Assembly (NCBI GenBank): GCA_022818135.1
Contig: JAFMSR010000007.1
Span: forward strand, 24,884,996 to 24,948,995
DNA: 64,000 nt
Reading direction: 5' to 3'
DNA from: Saxidomus purpurata
Lineage: Eukaryota > Mollusca > Bivalvia > Venerida > Veneridae
In this document: positions 24,347 through 35,297 of the stretch, piece by piece
Layout of the letters: every line of letters begins with the position of its first letter
Position numbering within the stretch: the first letter of the stretch is position 1
The notes under the pieces: generated by a model
Database searches by the model: none
What the model was told of the DNA's origin: nothing
The model's input: only the letters and a program-made list of their open reading frames with translations
Made by a program: the position numbers and the translations under genes

Positions 24347-24694
24347 GAGAAGAACCATTTCTAAGTTTTAAAACAGATGGTAGACAAGTAAATGAGCCGG
24401 ATGTTTATTGCAGAACATGCGCCGACAAGGACCATTATAACAGTAAGGAAAATGCTTCCTCTGCTGAGTACTCAGAATGTCCAGATAAAAAGTGGAATAT
24501 ATGTACAGAGGAAGAACATAAGATTCTGTGTAAGCCAGAAGATTCTACAGAAGAACGTTTTTGCCGTTGTGACGCAAGAAATGGATTCTATCCCATGAAT
24601 GACTTAAGTAACCAAACATGTAGTTACAAAAGCTACGACTGTGGGCACTATAGGAATAACAAAAAATGTGGAGATGATGAGGAATTGCTTTTAA
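24347..24694 (+). CDS. Candidate exon 3, ten-cysteine ectodomain segment
   Basis: A 348-bp exon between an acceptor (tttattttgtag, 24346) and a consensus donor (a|gtaagt, 24695). It needs one incoming base and leaves phase 1. The 115 residues hold ten cysteines. They begin VYCRTCADKDHY, continue with ECPDKKWNICTEEE, then a run ending FCRCDARNGFYP (EGF-like spacing, C-x-C then Gly-Phe-Tyr). The end is TCSYKSYDCG and KKCGDDEE. Acidic/basic spacers and no hydrophobic segment indicate an extracellular region. The single open frame over 340 bp in such AT-rich DNA, the dense cysteines and the good splice sites make it convincing. Whether it is one module or two is not clear. Confidence 0.8.
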
Positions 24695-24959
24695 GTAAGT
24701 TTAGAAAAAGTAAACGTTATGCCCCAAACAGTGGTTATATTAAAATCGTACCGCTGTCATGCAATAAGAGGTTTTCATTTAAAATGGCACAACTGTTCAG
24801 CACTTAAGACGTCATGATGCATGTAAGACCTACGTTCCTACCTCTAATGTAAATGTTAAGATCACTCTTAGAGATTACAAATAAAACAATCCCAGATATA
24901 CACACATTCGTGTTAAACACATCTGTGACCTTTTAGAGACTCGAACCGATAACAAAATC

Positions 24960-25215
24960 AAAAACAGAAAGGTGTAAAGCATTGTGTAGTGGTTTTCTGG
25001 TTGGGAAATTATTTGTTTGACTCACGTTTCTCAAAGCGCCAGGGTAAGCTTTTAGGACCAATCACTGTCCGTCGTCCGTCCACTATTTCCTTCAAACAAC
25101 ATGCTGGCCCTCTTGTTAAGAATTATTTCATGTTAGCTCAAGGTTCATGTAAAGTTTTTAAAATAGTCCCCAACATGAATTTTGTCCTTCAAATTTGTAT
25201 ACTTTACTAGCAAAA
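24960..25215 (+). repeat. Repeat-element fragment in intron
   Basis: Contains 'gtccgtcgtccgtccac' and 'tttccttcaaacaac', the 5' style of the tandem-core families. The 73-codon frame here is not supported as a gene. Confidence 0.45.
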
Positions 25216-26021
25216 TAGCCATATATTTCATGCACTAAAATGTTCTGAAAAACCGGTAGAAGCTTTCTGAAGTGACTGTTTGGTTAAGAAATGTTGTTTG
25301 CGCTTCATACATCACATACTTCGAGTACCTAGGGTCATTTATGTAGAAAACACTAAACCTTTTTATTTCAAATATCATTTCTCAAAATTGATTATTATCA
25401 TGTGCACAATTTACTTATCTGGGTACTCCAAGTAATGAAAAACAATAATAATTGTTCATTGCAAAATGTCAGCAATTCGTTTGTTTTTTGACAATTCTAC
25501 TTTCACTTTAATTTAGAGATTTTTCACGTATTGTAAAACATTCATCGCTTGTCTCAATTTCACTTCTCCGACTACCTGGATAATCATATTGTACACATAA
25601 GAATCATAATTTTGAGAACAATTATTTTGAATAAAGGAGTTTGATGCTTTATACACATCAGGTCCTAAGTACAAATTTTAAGTAAATGATGAACTGGAAG
25701 TAAATAAAACATTGATAAACCAAATATTCACTGTAGAAAACTTCAACTGCCTTAAAGTTTTCTGAACAATTTCGTATATGAAATAAGAGACTATATATAA
25801 TGTATAAACAATTGAAGGACAAAATTTATATTGGGAACATGTTCAAACACTTTACATGAACCTTAAGTGCACCTGCAATATGATTGGATGAATTTGAAAC
25901 CACTGCCTTTAACAGACCGAAAGAAGAGATCAGAGAATAACTGAAAAATGTTTTGCTGTAGAGTTTTATCAGCTGTTACAGTACAGTCAGCGCTACAAAA
26001 TACTCGCTGACACGGCTATTT
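25216..26021. other. Intron sequence, nothing recognised
   Basis: AT-rich, no gene or repeat boundary. Confidence 0.4.
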
Positions 26022-26760
26022 TTAGCTCTACTGGATAAAGTCTTGCTGAGTCTATGACATGGTTCTTTGTTCATCGTCTGTCCATGTGTTTTTGTGTCCG
26101 TCCTTCCATTTTCATGTTTCATGTCTGGGCTTTAACTCAGTCATACGTGAAGGGATTTGAAAATCATATGGCACAAATGTTCACTCCATAAATCTCGACC
26201 TATCGCATGCACGACCAACGTCCCTACCTCAAATGTTAGGTCATACTTGGACTTTCAAAGTGCCTCCATTCACTTTATTTGTTACTTATTTATGCATGGA
26301 AGGATTTTAAGACACACACAAAATGCTCAGCACATAAAAACAATGTGTCGCATGCAAGTGCTACGTTCCTATTTAAAGGTCAAGGTCACACTTTCAAGTT
26401 TAAAGGTCATAACATCCTGTATATGTGCACACATTCGTATCCGGACTGTAAGTTTGCCATGAGTTGAAGAGTTGAAAAACAATGCGTGCAAGTTCCACAT
26501 CCCTATCTTGAAGGTCAAGTTCACATAGTTTAATGGTCATGAAATCATGTATATATTGTCACTTTGTCAAGCATTGAATAAAATTTTAAATATCTTTGAC
26601 TTTTTAGAATGTTATTCTGTTATATATTGAAGGATTTAAAAAATAATTGACACAAATGTTCAGCACATAGACATAAAGTGTCGTGAGCAAGTACCGGATC
26701 CAAACCTTGAAGGTCGAAGTCAGGGACTGTGAGACGTTATTTAGGGGGTATCTGACACTT
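26022..26760 (+). repeat. Tandem-core element (family T2, copy 2)
   Basis: Starts 'tagctctactggataaagtc' and has 'gtctgtccatg', then three diverged units with 'gaaggatttgaaaa..gcacaaatgttcagcacata...gtcgcatgcaagt...aaggtcaaggtcaca'. The frames at 26157-26467 follow these units. Confidence 0.6.
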
Positions 26761-26915
26761 ACGTGTGACAACTCCTGTTTCAATTAATCTTTCAAATACT
26801 ACAAATGTGACAGACACACTGTTGGGCAGTATTTTTAAAATCTTATAATCTGTTTTGAAAAGGTTCAACTGTTGAATTATACAAACCACTAGTTTTGATC
26901 TGATTTCTATTTTAG

Positions 26916-26997
26916 ATTATACATGTGCAGCAAAATGTGATGAAGGTTATGCCAGACTAAATGAGGACAATGATGACTGTGATCCTCTTCCATCAGT
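26916..26997 (+). CDS. Candidate exon 4, EGF-like tail
   Basis: An 82-bp exon between 'tttctattttag' (26915) and a donor 'gtatgt' at 26998. Joined to the previous exon's trailing base it reads NYTCAAKCDEGYARLNEDND and then DCDPLPS. The C-x3-C-x2-GY pattern followed by a later C is typical of EGF-like or related ectodomain modules, and it closes the cysteine-rich part of the protein. It leaves phase 2 with bases 'gt', which matches the next exon. The upstream GT at 26996 would give phase 0 and not fit. Confidence 0.65.
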
Positions 26998-27719
26998 GTA
27001 TGTATTCATTAGGGATAGGTATTGCCAGACATTTTAAATGGCGATATATTGCAATTTGCGGAAATGTATTTCTATTAGTATTGCAGCATTAAAAAATATT
27101 GAGAGTGTATAACTCTTACAAAAATATACTTCTAGGTAAAAGAATTGAAACTTGAAAAAATATGGTAATAAAATAATTAAATTATTCCTTGGACAAAGTC
27201 ATTCATGTTTATTGATTACCTTTTAAGATACAATGTAGAATAAAATACCGCCCGTTGTTTCTTAGTTACCATCCGTCATTGTCGTCACAGAACAAGCACA
27301 ATTTACAAACAACAATACTCAGATAGATTTCAATATTCAATTAAATAAACAGCATATTATAAAATTTTGAATCGATCAGTATGGGTCTGATATGGTCGAT
27401 TCAATGACTAGTCGTCACAAGTATAATCCGAAATTTTAAATTACAATATACTATGTGCTAAAAATTAATATTTGGGAAACAACAAAGTATTACATTAAGA
27501 AATACCGCGGTACGGGGTGAAACCATACCGGTACGTATCGCGTCTCAAACGAATTGCAATTAACCGGTATACCTTTTTTGCGTACATGTATTCATGATTG
27601 TTTCTGGGTGTTTAATGCATGTTTGAAAATTAATTACCTTAACAGGCTGGCAGTTTACAAAACTATCTGCTTTGATATGACTAGTATAAGTCCCCTTCTC
27701 TGGAAGAAATTGTCAACAT

Positions 27720-28980
27720 TTTAGCTCACATGAACACGTAGTGCTGAAAGGTGAGCTATTGTGATCGCACTTTGTCCGGCGTCTGTCCCACGTCTGTCGT
27801 CTGTTGTCTGTCTATCCCTGATTTCTCGACCAGGTTTAAAAGTGGGTTATGTTGGGTTAAAAACAAGGTCATCAAGTCAAATATAAGAAAACCTTCTGAA
27901 CACTCTAGGGACCATAGTTTACCCCAATCATGCTGACAGTAGGGTTACGTTTGTCTTGATACTTTCTAGGCCAAGTTCGGAACTGGGTCAAGTATGACTA
28001 AAACTAGGTCACTCGGTCAAATAATAGAAAAAGCTTTCAACACTCAAGAAGCCCTTTTAACCAAGTTATCTTGAAAACTAGTAAGAATGCATTGATGAAC
28101 TCTAGGTCGAGATCTTAACTGGGTCACGTGAGGTAAAATACTAGGCCATCAAGTCGAGTCATATCAAAAGCTTGTGAACCCTCTAAAAGCCACAGTTTGT
28201 ACCCAATTATCTTGAATTTTAGTCAGAATGTATATTTTGGAAAACTTTATGTCAAATTCGAAACTGGATTACAAACTCAAATCATAGAAAAACCTTGTAA
28301 ACACTAAAAGCATTTTGTTCTCAATTATCATGAAAATAGGTCAGGATGTTTGTCTTGAAGAACTCTAGGTCAAGTTTGAAACTGGGTAACATGTAGTCAA
28401 AAACTAGGTAATTAGATCAAGTAATACAATCACCTTGTGAACATTCTAGAAGCCACATTTTAAGTCAAATCAGCATGTAAATCGATTGGAATGTTTGTTT
28501 TGATGATTTTTAGGCTGACATTTGAAACTGGGTCACATGGGGTCTCAAACTAGGTTACCAGATAAATAACACAAAAGCCCTCATCAACACTCTAAAGGCC
28601 ACATTTTACCTCCATTATCAGAATGTATGGCTTGATGACCCCTAAGCCAAGTTTAAAACTGGGTCAAGTTGTGTCGAAAACCAAGTCATAAGGTCAAATA
28701 ATAGAGAAACGTTGTGGACACTCCAGCATGAATATTTTGCATCTAAATGTCTTAAAAGTAGTTTGAGTGTTTGTTTTGATATACTCTAGGTCAAATGTAA
28801 ATCTTCGTTATTAACTAGGTCACATGGTCTCTCGGTTCAAAATCTATGCTGAACATATTTTGAAACAAACTTTGGTAAGTTCTCAGCTGAACGTTTGTTT
28901 GGTTTGTTTAATACCGTGGCGTGAAGAGCAATAATACGCAGATGAGCGATATAGGGCCATTATTGCCCTCCTGTCCATGA
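27720..28980 (+). repeat. Complete tandem-core element (family T3)
   Basis: The left end is 'ttttagctcacatgaacacg' with an AGCTCAC...GTGAGCT hairpin, then a 'ctgtcccacgtctgtcgtc' run. The right end is 'agatgagcgatatagggcca' + 'ttattgccctcctgt'. In between are about six degenerate ~140-bp units with the phrases 'gtcaagt..gaaactgggtca' and 'aaactaggtca..agtcaaataat'. No protein is encoded. Confidence 0.75.
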
Positions 28981-29296
28981 ACCTATGACTCTTAATCAGA
29001 GAGAAGTTATGTCATTTATGCTCTATTTCGACTCTCTCAAACGAGCATATATTATTTACAATCTCTCATTATTCACCGTTAACAATAAAAACACAATACA
29101 ACGTACAGTTAGGCCAGAGGGATCGTATTTGAGCCGTTACAGTAAACCGTTTATTTGTATAAATGTATATTGATACAATTCAATCTAAGTAACAAAGTAC
29201 CCCATTTTCATTTACCGAACTGAATTCTTTCCACAGTATTTTTGTTCTTTACGACAAGATTAGATTAGAAAATATAAAAGCTACAATTACCGTGTA
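28981..29296. other. Intron sequence, nothing recognised
   Basis: Short AT-rich gap between two repeats. Confidence 0.4.
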
Positions 29297-29432
29297 ATTA
29301 GATACGTGCCAGTCAGGTGTGCTGCGAGTTGGCTACCCAATCCTACTCCGAAATGGGAGGGAGAGGTAGGAAGATCCATGGCTCTAGATCAGCGGTTGTT
29401 TCATTTACCTACCTGACGTGCAGTAATCTAAT
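29297..29432. mobile_element. 136-bp MITE-like element
   Basis: The ends attagata-cgtgccagtcaggt (29297) and, on the other strand, attagattactgcacgtcaggt (29432) pair with few mismatches. The interior is GC-richer than the flanks and contains 'gggagggagaggtagg'. No coding potential. Confidence 0.55.
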
Positions 29433-29714
29433 TTTGTGACCAAAATCCAAATAGATATCTAAATTCATGTTTTATGTGATTACTTAATGTTATTGTTCTT
29501 TCTCACAATCTTAATCAAAAATATAACCCAAATGAAAATGTCAAGTAAAGTAAAGAAATTTGATAACTAGACGGCTTGACAATATACCCTCGAATGGCTA
29601 GCTCAACACATGTAACACACTAAAAACACGTGCAAAATTACCGCCAAAACTACCAACCGCTACACCTAGAACGCAGTGTATGCTCCGACAATAAATTCAT
29701 TTAAACTCAGCACT

Positions 29715-30345
29715 TGACCTATTAGGTGAACTAAAGTTATCATCAGTTGTCTGTCGGTTGTCTGTCCACACTTGCTTTGTTTTCGAAAAATTAAGGTCAC
29801 GTGGTGAATTCAAACAAAACTCGTGTTAACAATCTGGAAACAATCTGTGATTGCAAGAACAAGTATAAATCTTAGTCGACCGAGATCGAAAATTAGGTCA
29901 CACAGTCACATCAAGAAAAACCCTGTTTACACTCAAAGACCACATTCATTATCAAACGTCAGACTGGCGAGAATGTTTGCTTTAATGATTTCTAGTTCAA
30001 GTTTGAATCTGGGTAAAACGCTCAAACCATATATCACTGAAGAGAGGTCACATTGATTAATAAAGCTTCATTGGCCGGAATGTTTACTTGAATAAATAGA
30101 TTAAATGTGGGTCATCTTGAATTAAATACTAGTTCACAATGTCTAATTCACGAAATATCTTGCTTGTTGAAAAACATACAGCCTAACATGTAAACTTGTC
30201 ATAATGTTTGTCTTCTTAAGGTCAATTAGAATGTTTGTGTTTATGATATATAGTTTATGTTGAATTTCATTCACATAGACCCTTCTTAATTTTATCTCAT
30301 GAATAATGATTGAGATATCTTAGAACGAGGCTTGTATGGGTCAGA
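29715..30345 (+). repeat. Degenerate relic of family T3
   Basis: 'tgacctattaggtgaactaaag' with 'tcagttgtctgtcggttgtctgtcc' followed by 'ggtcacgtgg', 'ttaggtcacacagtcacat' and 'ctggcgagaatgtttgc' units. More decayed than 27720-28980. Confidence 0.5.
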
Positions 30346-31149
30346 TGTAAACAATCTGAGAGAATGGCTACACCATACAGAGAGAGAGATCTTAGCCTAA
30401 TTCCAGACATAACTTTCTTTTTTTTTTGAAAGTTATATCAAAACAAATAAATACTCATCTGGTAAAAAATCTATCAACAAAGGATACAAATATTTTAGTA
30501 AAGGATACATCAGTGATATCAAAGGTAATCATAATTATGCATTATTTAAAAGGTTGTCCAAAACCGTACTATTTACGAGCATAATACGAGACTTACATAA
30601 TTACAATCTGCCTAGTTAATCTCACACTTACCAAGTTCCTTTAACAGTTCTTTCAATGATAAATAATTTGTTAATCCTGCGAAAAAGTCAAAAGAGAGAA
30701 TTTCTTCTGGTCAATTATATAAACATTCATAATAAGAATCAGGTGTCTGAAACAAACAAAAATGTACTACCGTATTTCATGTAATTTTATTTCAGTTAAT
30801 CCAAACACTGCTGGGGCAAAAGTGACTGCAAAATGCTACAAGTCCCATTAAAAAGACTGAACAATCATATAATATACAGGTGATTGATAGAATATCTAAT
30901 CAATGACAATTGTTTTACATGTTCCATGTACGTGAAAAGTAAAATATTTATTCAATATAATTTGATATACTGGTACATGAAAACATTTCTGTGTCACAGT
31001 ATCTTAATATATCTGCCTGACTCATAATAAGCCCTGTTTTGAATGAGTGAAGTACTAGTATATGTCTAAGTATATGAACATATATCCATACAAATACTAA
31101 TTATATTATGGCCATTTCTATGAGATAAATACGAATATTATGGCTATAA
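30346..31149. other. Intron sequence, nothing recognised
   Basis: No gene seen. The left end of the 31-34 kb transposon may lie here but I found no inverted terminus. Confidence 0.35.
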
Positions 31150-31523
31150 AAATACATTTATCATTTTCAGGGTGAATTTGAAATAGTTGATAGGGATACC
31201 ATAGTCCAAAGTGCCAGATGTGAGTTTGCTATTCAGCTTGGTGGTTGCTGTGGGCATATTACTGGCCTCCTGCACCAGCTTGCAAATTTTAAGAAACTTG
31301 GTTTGAAGAATTTCAGAGGACATTGCGAAAACCTCATTGCCACAGACATGGCATATGCCATGAGGAACTCTCATTTCAGGCAAACCAATCCTGGACATCG
31401 AAGTCAGTGGCTATTCAAAAAGGGATGAGTCAAGCACAAGTCAACCACCAAAGACTATAAAGTCAACACTGTACGTTCCTGTGCGTGGTGAGCCAATAAA
31501 CTCGGCAGAAAATTTCACAATTC

Positions 31524-31699
31524 TCCCCCCCCCCCCCCCTTATTTTATTAAAAAAAAAAAAAAAAAAAAATTTAAATTTTTTCTTTTTTTTTTAATTTTT
31601 TTTTTTTTTCCCAAAAAAAAATAAACCCCCACCAATTTTTAATATTTTTTTCTCCCCCCCCCCCCCCCCAAAATATTATAAATTCCCCCCCCCCCCCCC
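31524..31699. repeat. Homopolymer patchwork (poly-C, poly-A, poly-T)
   Basis: Runs of 14-17 C, over 20 A, 10-14 T and again two runs of 16-17 C within 176 bp. It sits in the middle of the SWIM/YqaJ coding sequence. It looks like a consensus artefact or collapsed low-complexity DNA rather than natural coding sequence. Confidence 0.85.
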
Positions 31700-31833
31700 A
31701 AAGACACAACAAGTTAGCTGGTTTAACACTTTCCTTGAGTGACATTAGTAAGTTTGAAGAGAAGACACGAGATCAGAGTAACAATCAGCTTTAGTATAAA
31801 ATAAGGAGACATCGACTGACAGCTTCCAATATA

Positions 31834-31869
31834 AAAACAAAAATAATATCAAACAGGGAAAGCCACGTA
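31834..31869 (-). mobile_element. 36-bp stub of a retroelement 3' end with 8-bp target duplication
   Basis: The 36 bp match, with one change, the end of the minus-strand retroelement at 47059-47099. They are flanked by direct copies of ccaatata (31826-31833 and 31870-31877). Without the 44 bp the YqaJ frame reads through as TASNIIRIYKRRKD. Confidence 0.7.
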
Positions 31870-32525
31870 CCAATATAATCCGAATTTACAAACGCAGGAA
31901 GGATGAGGAGATTCTTGCAAAGCAGCTGCAATCCACCAGACGTGTTGCTACTGCAGCAATGAAACATGGACTTGCCAATGAGCCAATCGCAGCAAAGGCT
32001 TACGCAAAAGCTATGGACGACAGTGTCAACTTGTACCCATGTGGTGTAGTTGTTAACTTATGGTCACCATGGATAGCAGCTAGTCCTGATAGGAAAACAT
32101 ACAACCCTGCACGGGAACCCACATTCGGTTTATTCGAAATAAAATGTTCAGTTGTAGCAAGTGTTTTGGAGGCAAAAATTTTTAACAAAGGTGTTGATGG
32201 ACAGTTGCGTTTGAAAAGAAACCACGACTACTACTACCAGATACTTACTCAAATGGCAACATGTGGTCTAGAATGGTGTGACATTTTTGTTTGGTGTACA
32301 AATGATCATCATCTAGAAACTGTATATTTTAATAAAGACGTTTGGGATGCTGTTAAAGATAAAGTTGATGCATTCTTCTTTACATACTTTATTTGAGTTG
32401 TTGTTAAACATATATATCCAGAATACAATATCCAGAAATGTGCAATTCAAACATACATTGCATACAAATACAAATACACATTACTTTAAATGATATACTG
32501 TCTTGTTTAAATGTTTACTTCTCGA

Positions 32526-33945
32526 TTAATTCTGACGATTTCTTAGAACCCAGCCAAATTGCCAATTCAGGACAATAGGTCCTTCAGAATTTGACAACAA
32601 GCACGCTACAGATAAAACTTTACGTAGAGTAAACCCTTTGTCTGCCATGACGTCATCACCTTCTTCCAAAAGACCAAGAATGCCACAGTGTTTAGTGATT
32701 TCAACATCAAAAATGCATCCAGTATATAATGTTGATGCAAAGGTGACCATACCATGAGGTGCAATCCCTATTAAACATTTAAATGTACACGCGCTTTTGT
32801 AGGGAGGGTACAGTTGATATTTTAAAACAAGTGGTGCTGAGTGTTGCGTTTTTATTTCAGTGCAATCTATAATAACCTTTGTTTTTGGATACAGTTATTT
32901 TAAGCACTCTGGCATGTACAAAACTTTTACCCATGTCAAAATATTTCTACTAACAGTTGATACTAAACTGTCTAATCGCACACCCAGGTCTTGTTCAAGC
33001 AAATCAACTCTAAGCCTACACATGAACATGAAAAACTCATCGATTAGAATCATGTTTCCTTTTCGGCCTGCCAAAGAAAATGCTTGCACTGGTTTATGAT
33101 ATAACATTTGCATATTGCTAGCTGATAGAGAATCACAATCTCTGCTATCCTCGGAAATGCTTGGCGCAGTTTCATCAAGTGAACTGAAAAGATGCACCCA
33201 CTTTCATGAGGATTTTAATTTCGTTTTATATTGATAAATAAACAACATTACATATCACTCGAGAATGAAATTATGCAAGTCATATCACTTTAACAAATAA
33301 CTGGACTGCTTACCACTGAACTTTTTCTGGTGTAGACAATACTTTTCGTTCTAATTTTCTTCTTTTGGGTGTCTGGTCTGTCCAATCAAATATAGTTAGA
33401 CCACTGCCCCTTTTCAATCTTCTCCTTAGTGGATTTCAGCCTGTGTAGTCATATTTTAAATTAGTGAAATGCTTTTCAGATACAACAGTTGATTTTCACT
33501 GAACATTGAAATTATAATATGTACGGTAATGTATGTCTATAATGACACAGCTCATTTTCATTTAATTATTGATTATCAAATACTCAATTGATTAATATAC
33601 CATGTTAGTCTTCTTTGAGGTAATAGTATTAAATTTCTTTAAATCATGCCAAAACTTTTATTAAACAATAGCAAGTATTTCATTTATACCAGACAGTCCA
33701 ATATATGTACAGAATATAAAAAAAATCAAGTTTACCTGAAACAAAGGCCGATTATCTCGTCGGATTTTAATTATCAATTGTTTTCTAAGATTCTCATCAG
33801 TTGTAAAATGGTTTAAACTTATTTTATCATATCTACCATTTGAATTGCACATTGGTACACAACAGAAATAATTAGAGATTCTTTCATTAATCGCCATGTT
33901 TACTGAAAAGACACTGGCTGGAGTGTTTACAAATGACCAATACAA
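32526..33945 (-). pseudogene. THAP-DDE transposase gene, three exons, broken
   Basis: Exon 1 (33945 or, by the second Met, 33897 down to 33736) encodes a THAP finger start, NYFCCVPMCNSN, then LNHF and IIKIRRD. It ends at a donor cag|gtaaac. Exon 2 (about 33498-33314) continues VVSEKHFTNLKYDYTG, a stop, then RRLKRGSGLTIFDW and a basic tail. The third zinc-ligand Cys expected before the HF is not present. Exon 3 (about 33200-32526) contains an HTH-like LLEQDLGVRL...STVSRNILTW, one in-frame TAA, then KVIIDCTEI with the first catalytic Asp. Next are GCIFDVEITKHCG with the second Asp and DDVMADKGF. The C-terminus with the third acidic residue is missing. The layout fits DDE_Tnp_4-type transposases fused to a THAP domain. 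It would have bound transposon ends and catalysed cut-and-paste in the nucleus, and is now inactive. Confidence 0.8.
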
Positions 33946-35010
33946 GCCTCGCTTTGAGAATTGAATGCCATAAATTGAGAGTGGTCTATTGGGTCATAAG
34001 TAGGGGATGTTCTTAAGTTAGCGATATAGGGCCATCTTTAACTGTGAATTGTTTTCTGTTATATTATGTTTTCTGGGTAAGAGCACAATTGTTTACAGAA
34101 ACTGTTATCAATTGTTGTTTGTCAATACAAATTAATGTTGCACTGTCGTATTTCTCTTAAAACGCTTACATTTATATTATCTATTATGTCCCTTCATTTT
34201 TGCATCGTATAACAGTAAATGGGTTTTCAATGTACTGTATATCAGTGTACTTTTGTTGCATATAGAAACATAAGAATTTAGCCGTCAGAAACAAGTAGCA
34301 CTGATTTAATTTAAATCCGACAATAAAGTTATTTATAACTGTAACTTGCAGAAGAAAATTAACCCCTCGGAGATAAGGGTCCAGTGGGGTGGTGAAAAAT
34401 TTTAATATTGCGTAAGAAATGGTCAAACCAACCCACTTTCCAGACGTTCTTTTTCAGTGATTTGATTCATTCGGCGGTAAACACTAGTAGAACAATGGCT
34501 AAATTTGGACAAGTGGCGTATAAGATACATCAGAATGAAATTTGTTTGTCAAACTTTGGCATTCCGTTTAAGTTTAAGGTGATTGTGTGCTACAATAGCA
34601 CTTACTTGTGTTAATGACATTCACGTACCATAATACGTTATGTTTGTTAGAAACCTTTATAATTATGAGAACTACTACTTTGTAAGCAATAGGTAAAAGT
34701 GTTGTGGTGAATACGTCACTGTTGTCTTTCTGAGCAATAAAAGTATATATACATTCAATTACTAGAGACTTTAGTAATATGCTAATTGTAATTGATATCA
34801 AATGAAATAATCTGGGAGTATATTGTCTCAGGAGATATTAATGATTTTAGTTTGTCGGAAATATACAGAAGGAGTCAGCCATTTAGATCATACACTGATC
34901 GACTATTTGCAATGTATTGAATGGAAATTATCTCCTCATAAATATATAAGACCACAGTGGATTTCCGTTGGCCAATAAAGGTGCACTAAGACCTGTTTGT
35001 TTTTTTACAG
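33946..35010. other. Intron sequence with a repeat terminus
   Basis: A tandem-core terminus 'agttagcgatatagggccat' lies at about 34017-34036. The frames at 34184-34801 have no support. Confidence 0.4.
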
Positions 35011-35117
35011 AGAAACAAGAAAGGTCCTGATTCGGTCGACTTCTGAAGCGATAGATAATGATACTGCAGCAGTTCCCTCAACTAAAACTCCAGAAACAAG
35101 TGAACAGTTACCACTAG
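35011..35117 (+). CDS. Candidate exon 5, Thr/Ser/Glu-rich linker
   Basis: A 107-bp exon lies between 'tttttttacag' (35010) and a donor at 35118 (g|gtatcc). With the two bases carried from exon 4 it reads VETRKVLIRSTSEAIDNDTA then AVPSTKTPETSEQLPL. There are no cysteines and about a third of residues are Ser/Thr/Pro/Glu. It looks like an extended, probably O-glycosylated linker between the cysteine-rich part and the Kazal domain. Phase in (2) and out (1) fits both neighbours, which is the main argument for it, since composition alone would not be enough. Confidence 0.6.
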
Positions 35118-35297
35118 GTATCCTATTTCTAATTTACATGCTTTGTTGAATAGTTGCTGCAATTGTTAAAACACTTATTGACACAGTTTCATTATGAATG
35201 TTTCTGATGATATAAACAATATTACTGAAAATATATCCAACTGTTAAATTTTAATTGGGGTATTTGAACATTATGGTCATCTAAGTATTTGTCATAC

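Larger units (their letters stand above)
31150..32396 (+). pseudogene. SWIM/YqaJ-exonuclease gene of a DNA transposon, broken
   Basis: An N-terminal block at about 31170-31430 encodes CEFAIQLGGCCGHITGLLHQ, a SWIM-like C...CxH zinc finger (CGH codons 31249-31257). A later block in another frame reads TLYVPVRGEPIN. After a homopolymer tract (31524-31699), a clean frame resumes. The 145-codon stretch from 31959 carries the YqaJ/lambda-exonuclease core: NEP near residue 8, Ser-Pro-Asp at 42-44, FGLFEIKC at 56-63 (E60 and K62 of the E-x-K motif), and a final NHDYYYQILTQMA. So the nuclease active-site residues are present. It is broken by frameshifts, stops, the homopolymer run and a 44-bp insertion (31834-31877). 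Such YqaJ proteins accompany transposases in some eukaryotic transposons (ISL2EU-type). The convergent neighbour is the transposase gene. Confidence 0.8.
31150..33945. mobile_element. Decayed DNA transposon with convergent YqaJ and THAP-DDE genes (ISL2EU-like)
   Basis: The + strand gene (31150-32396) and the - strand gene (32526-33945) converge with a 129-bp gap. The pairing of a YqaJ-type exonuclease with a THAP-domain DDE transposase is the gene content I know from ISL2EU-type elements. The terminal inverted repeats and target duplication were not found, so the outer limits are set by coding evidence only. It sits in the long intron between exons ending at 26997 and starting at 35011. Confidence 0.65.

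Noticed and set aside
31144..31398. 84-codon minus-strand frame
   Set aside because: Shadow of the plus-strand SWIM-finger block, which has a recognisable motif.
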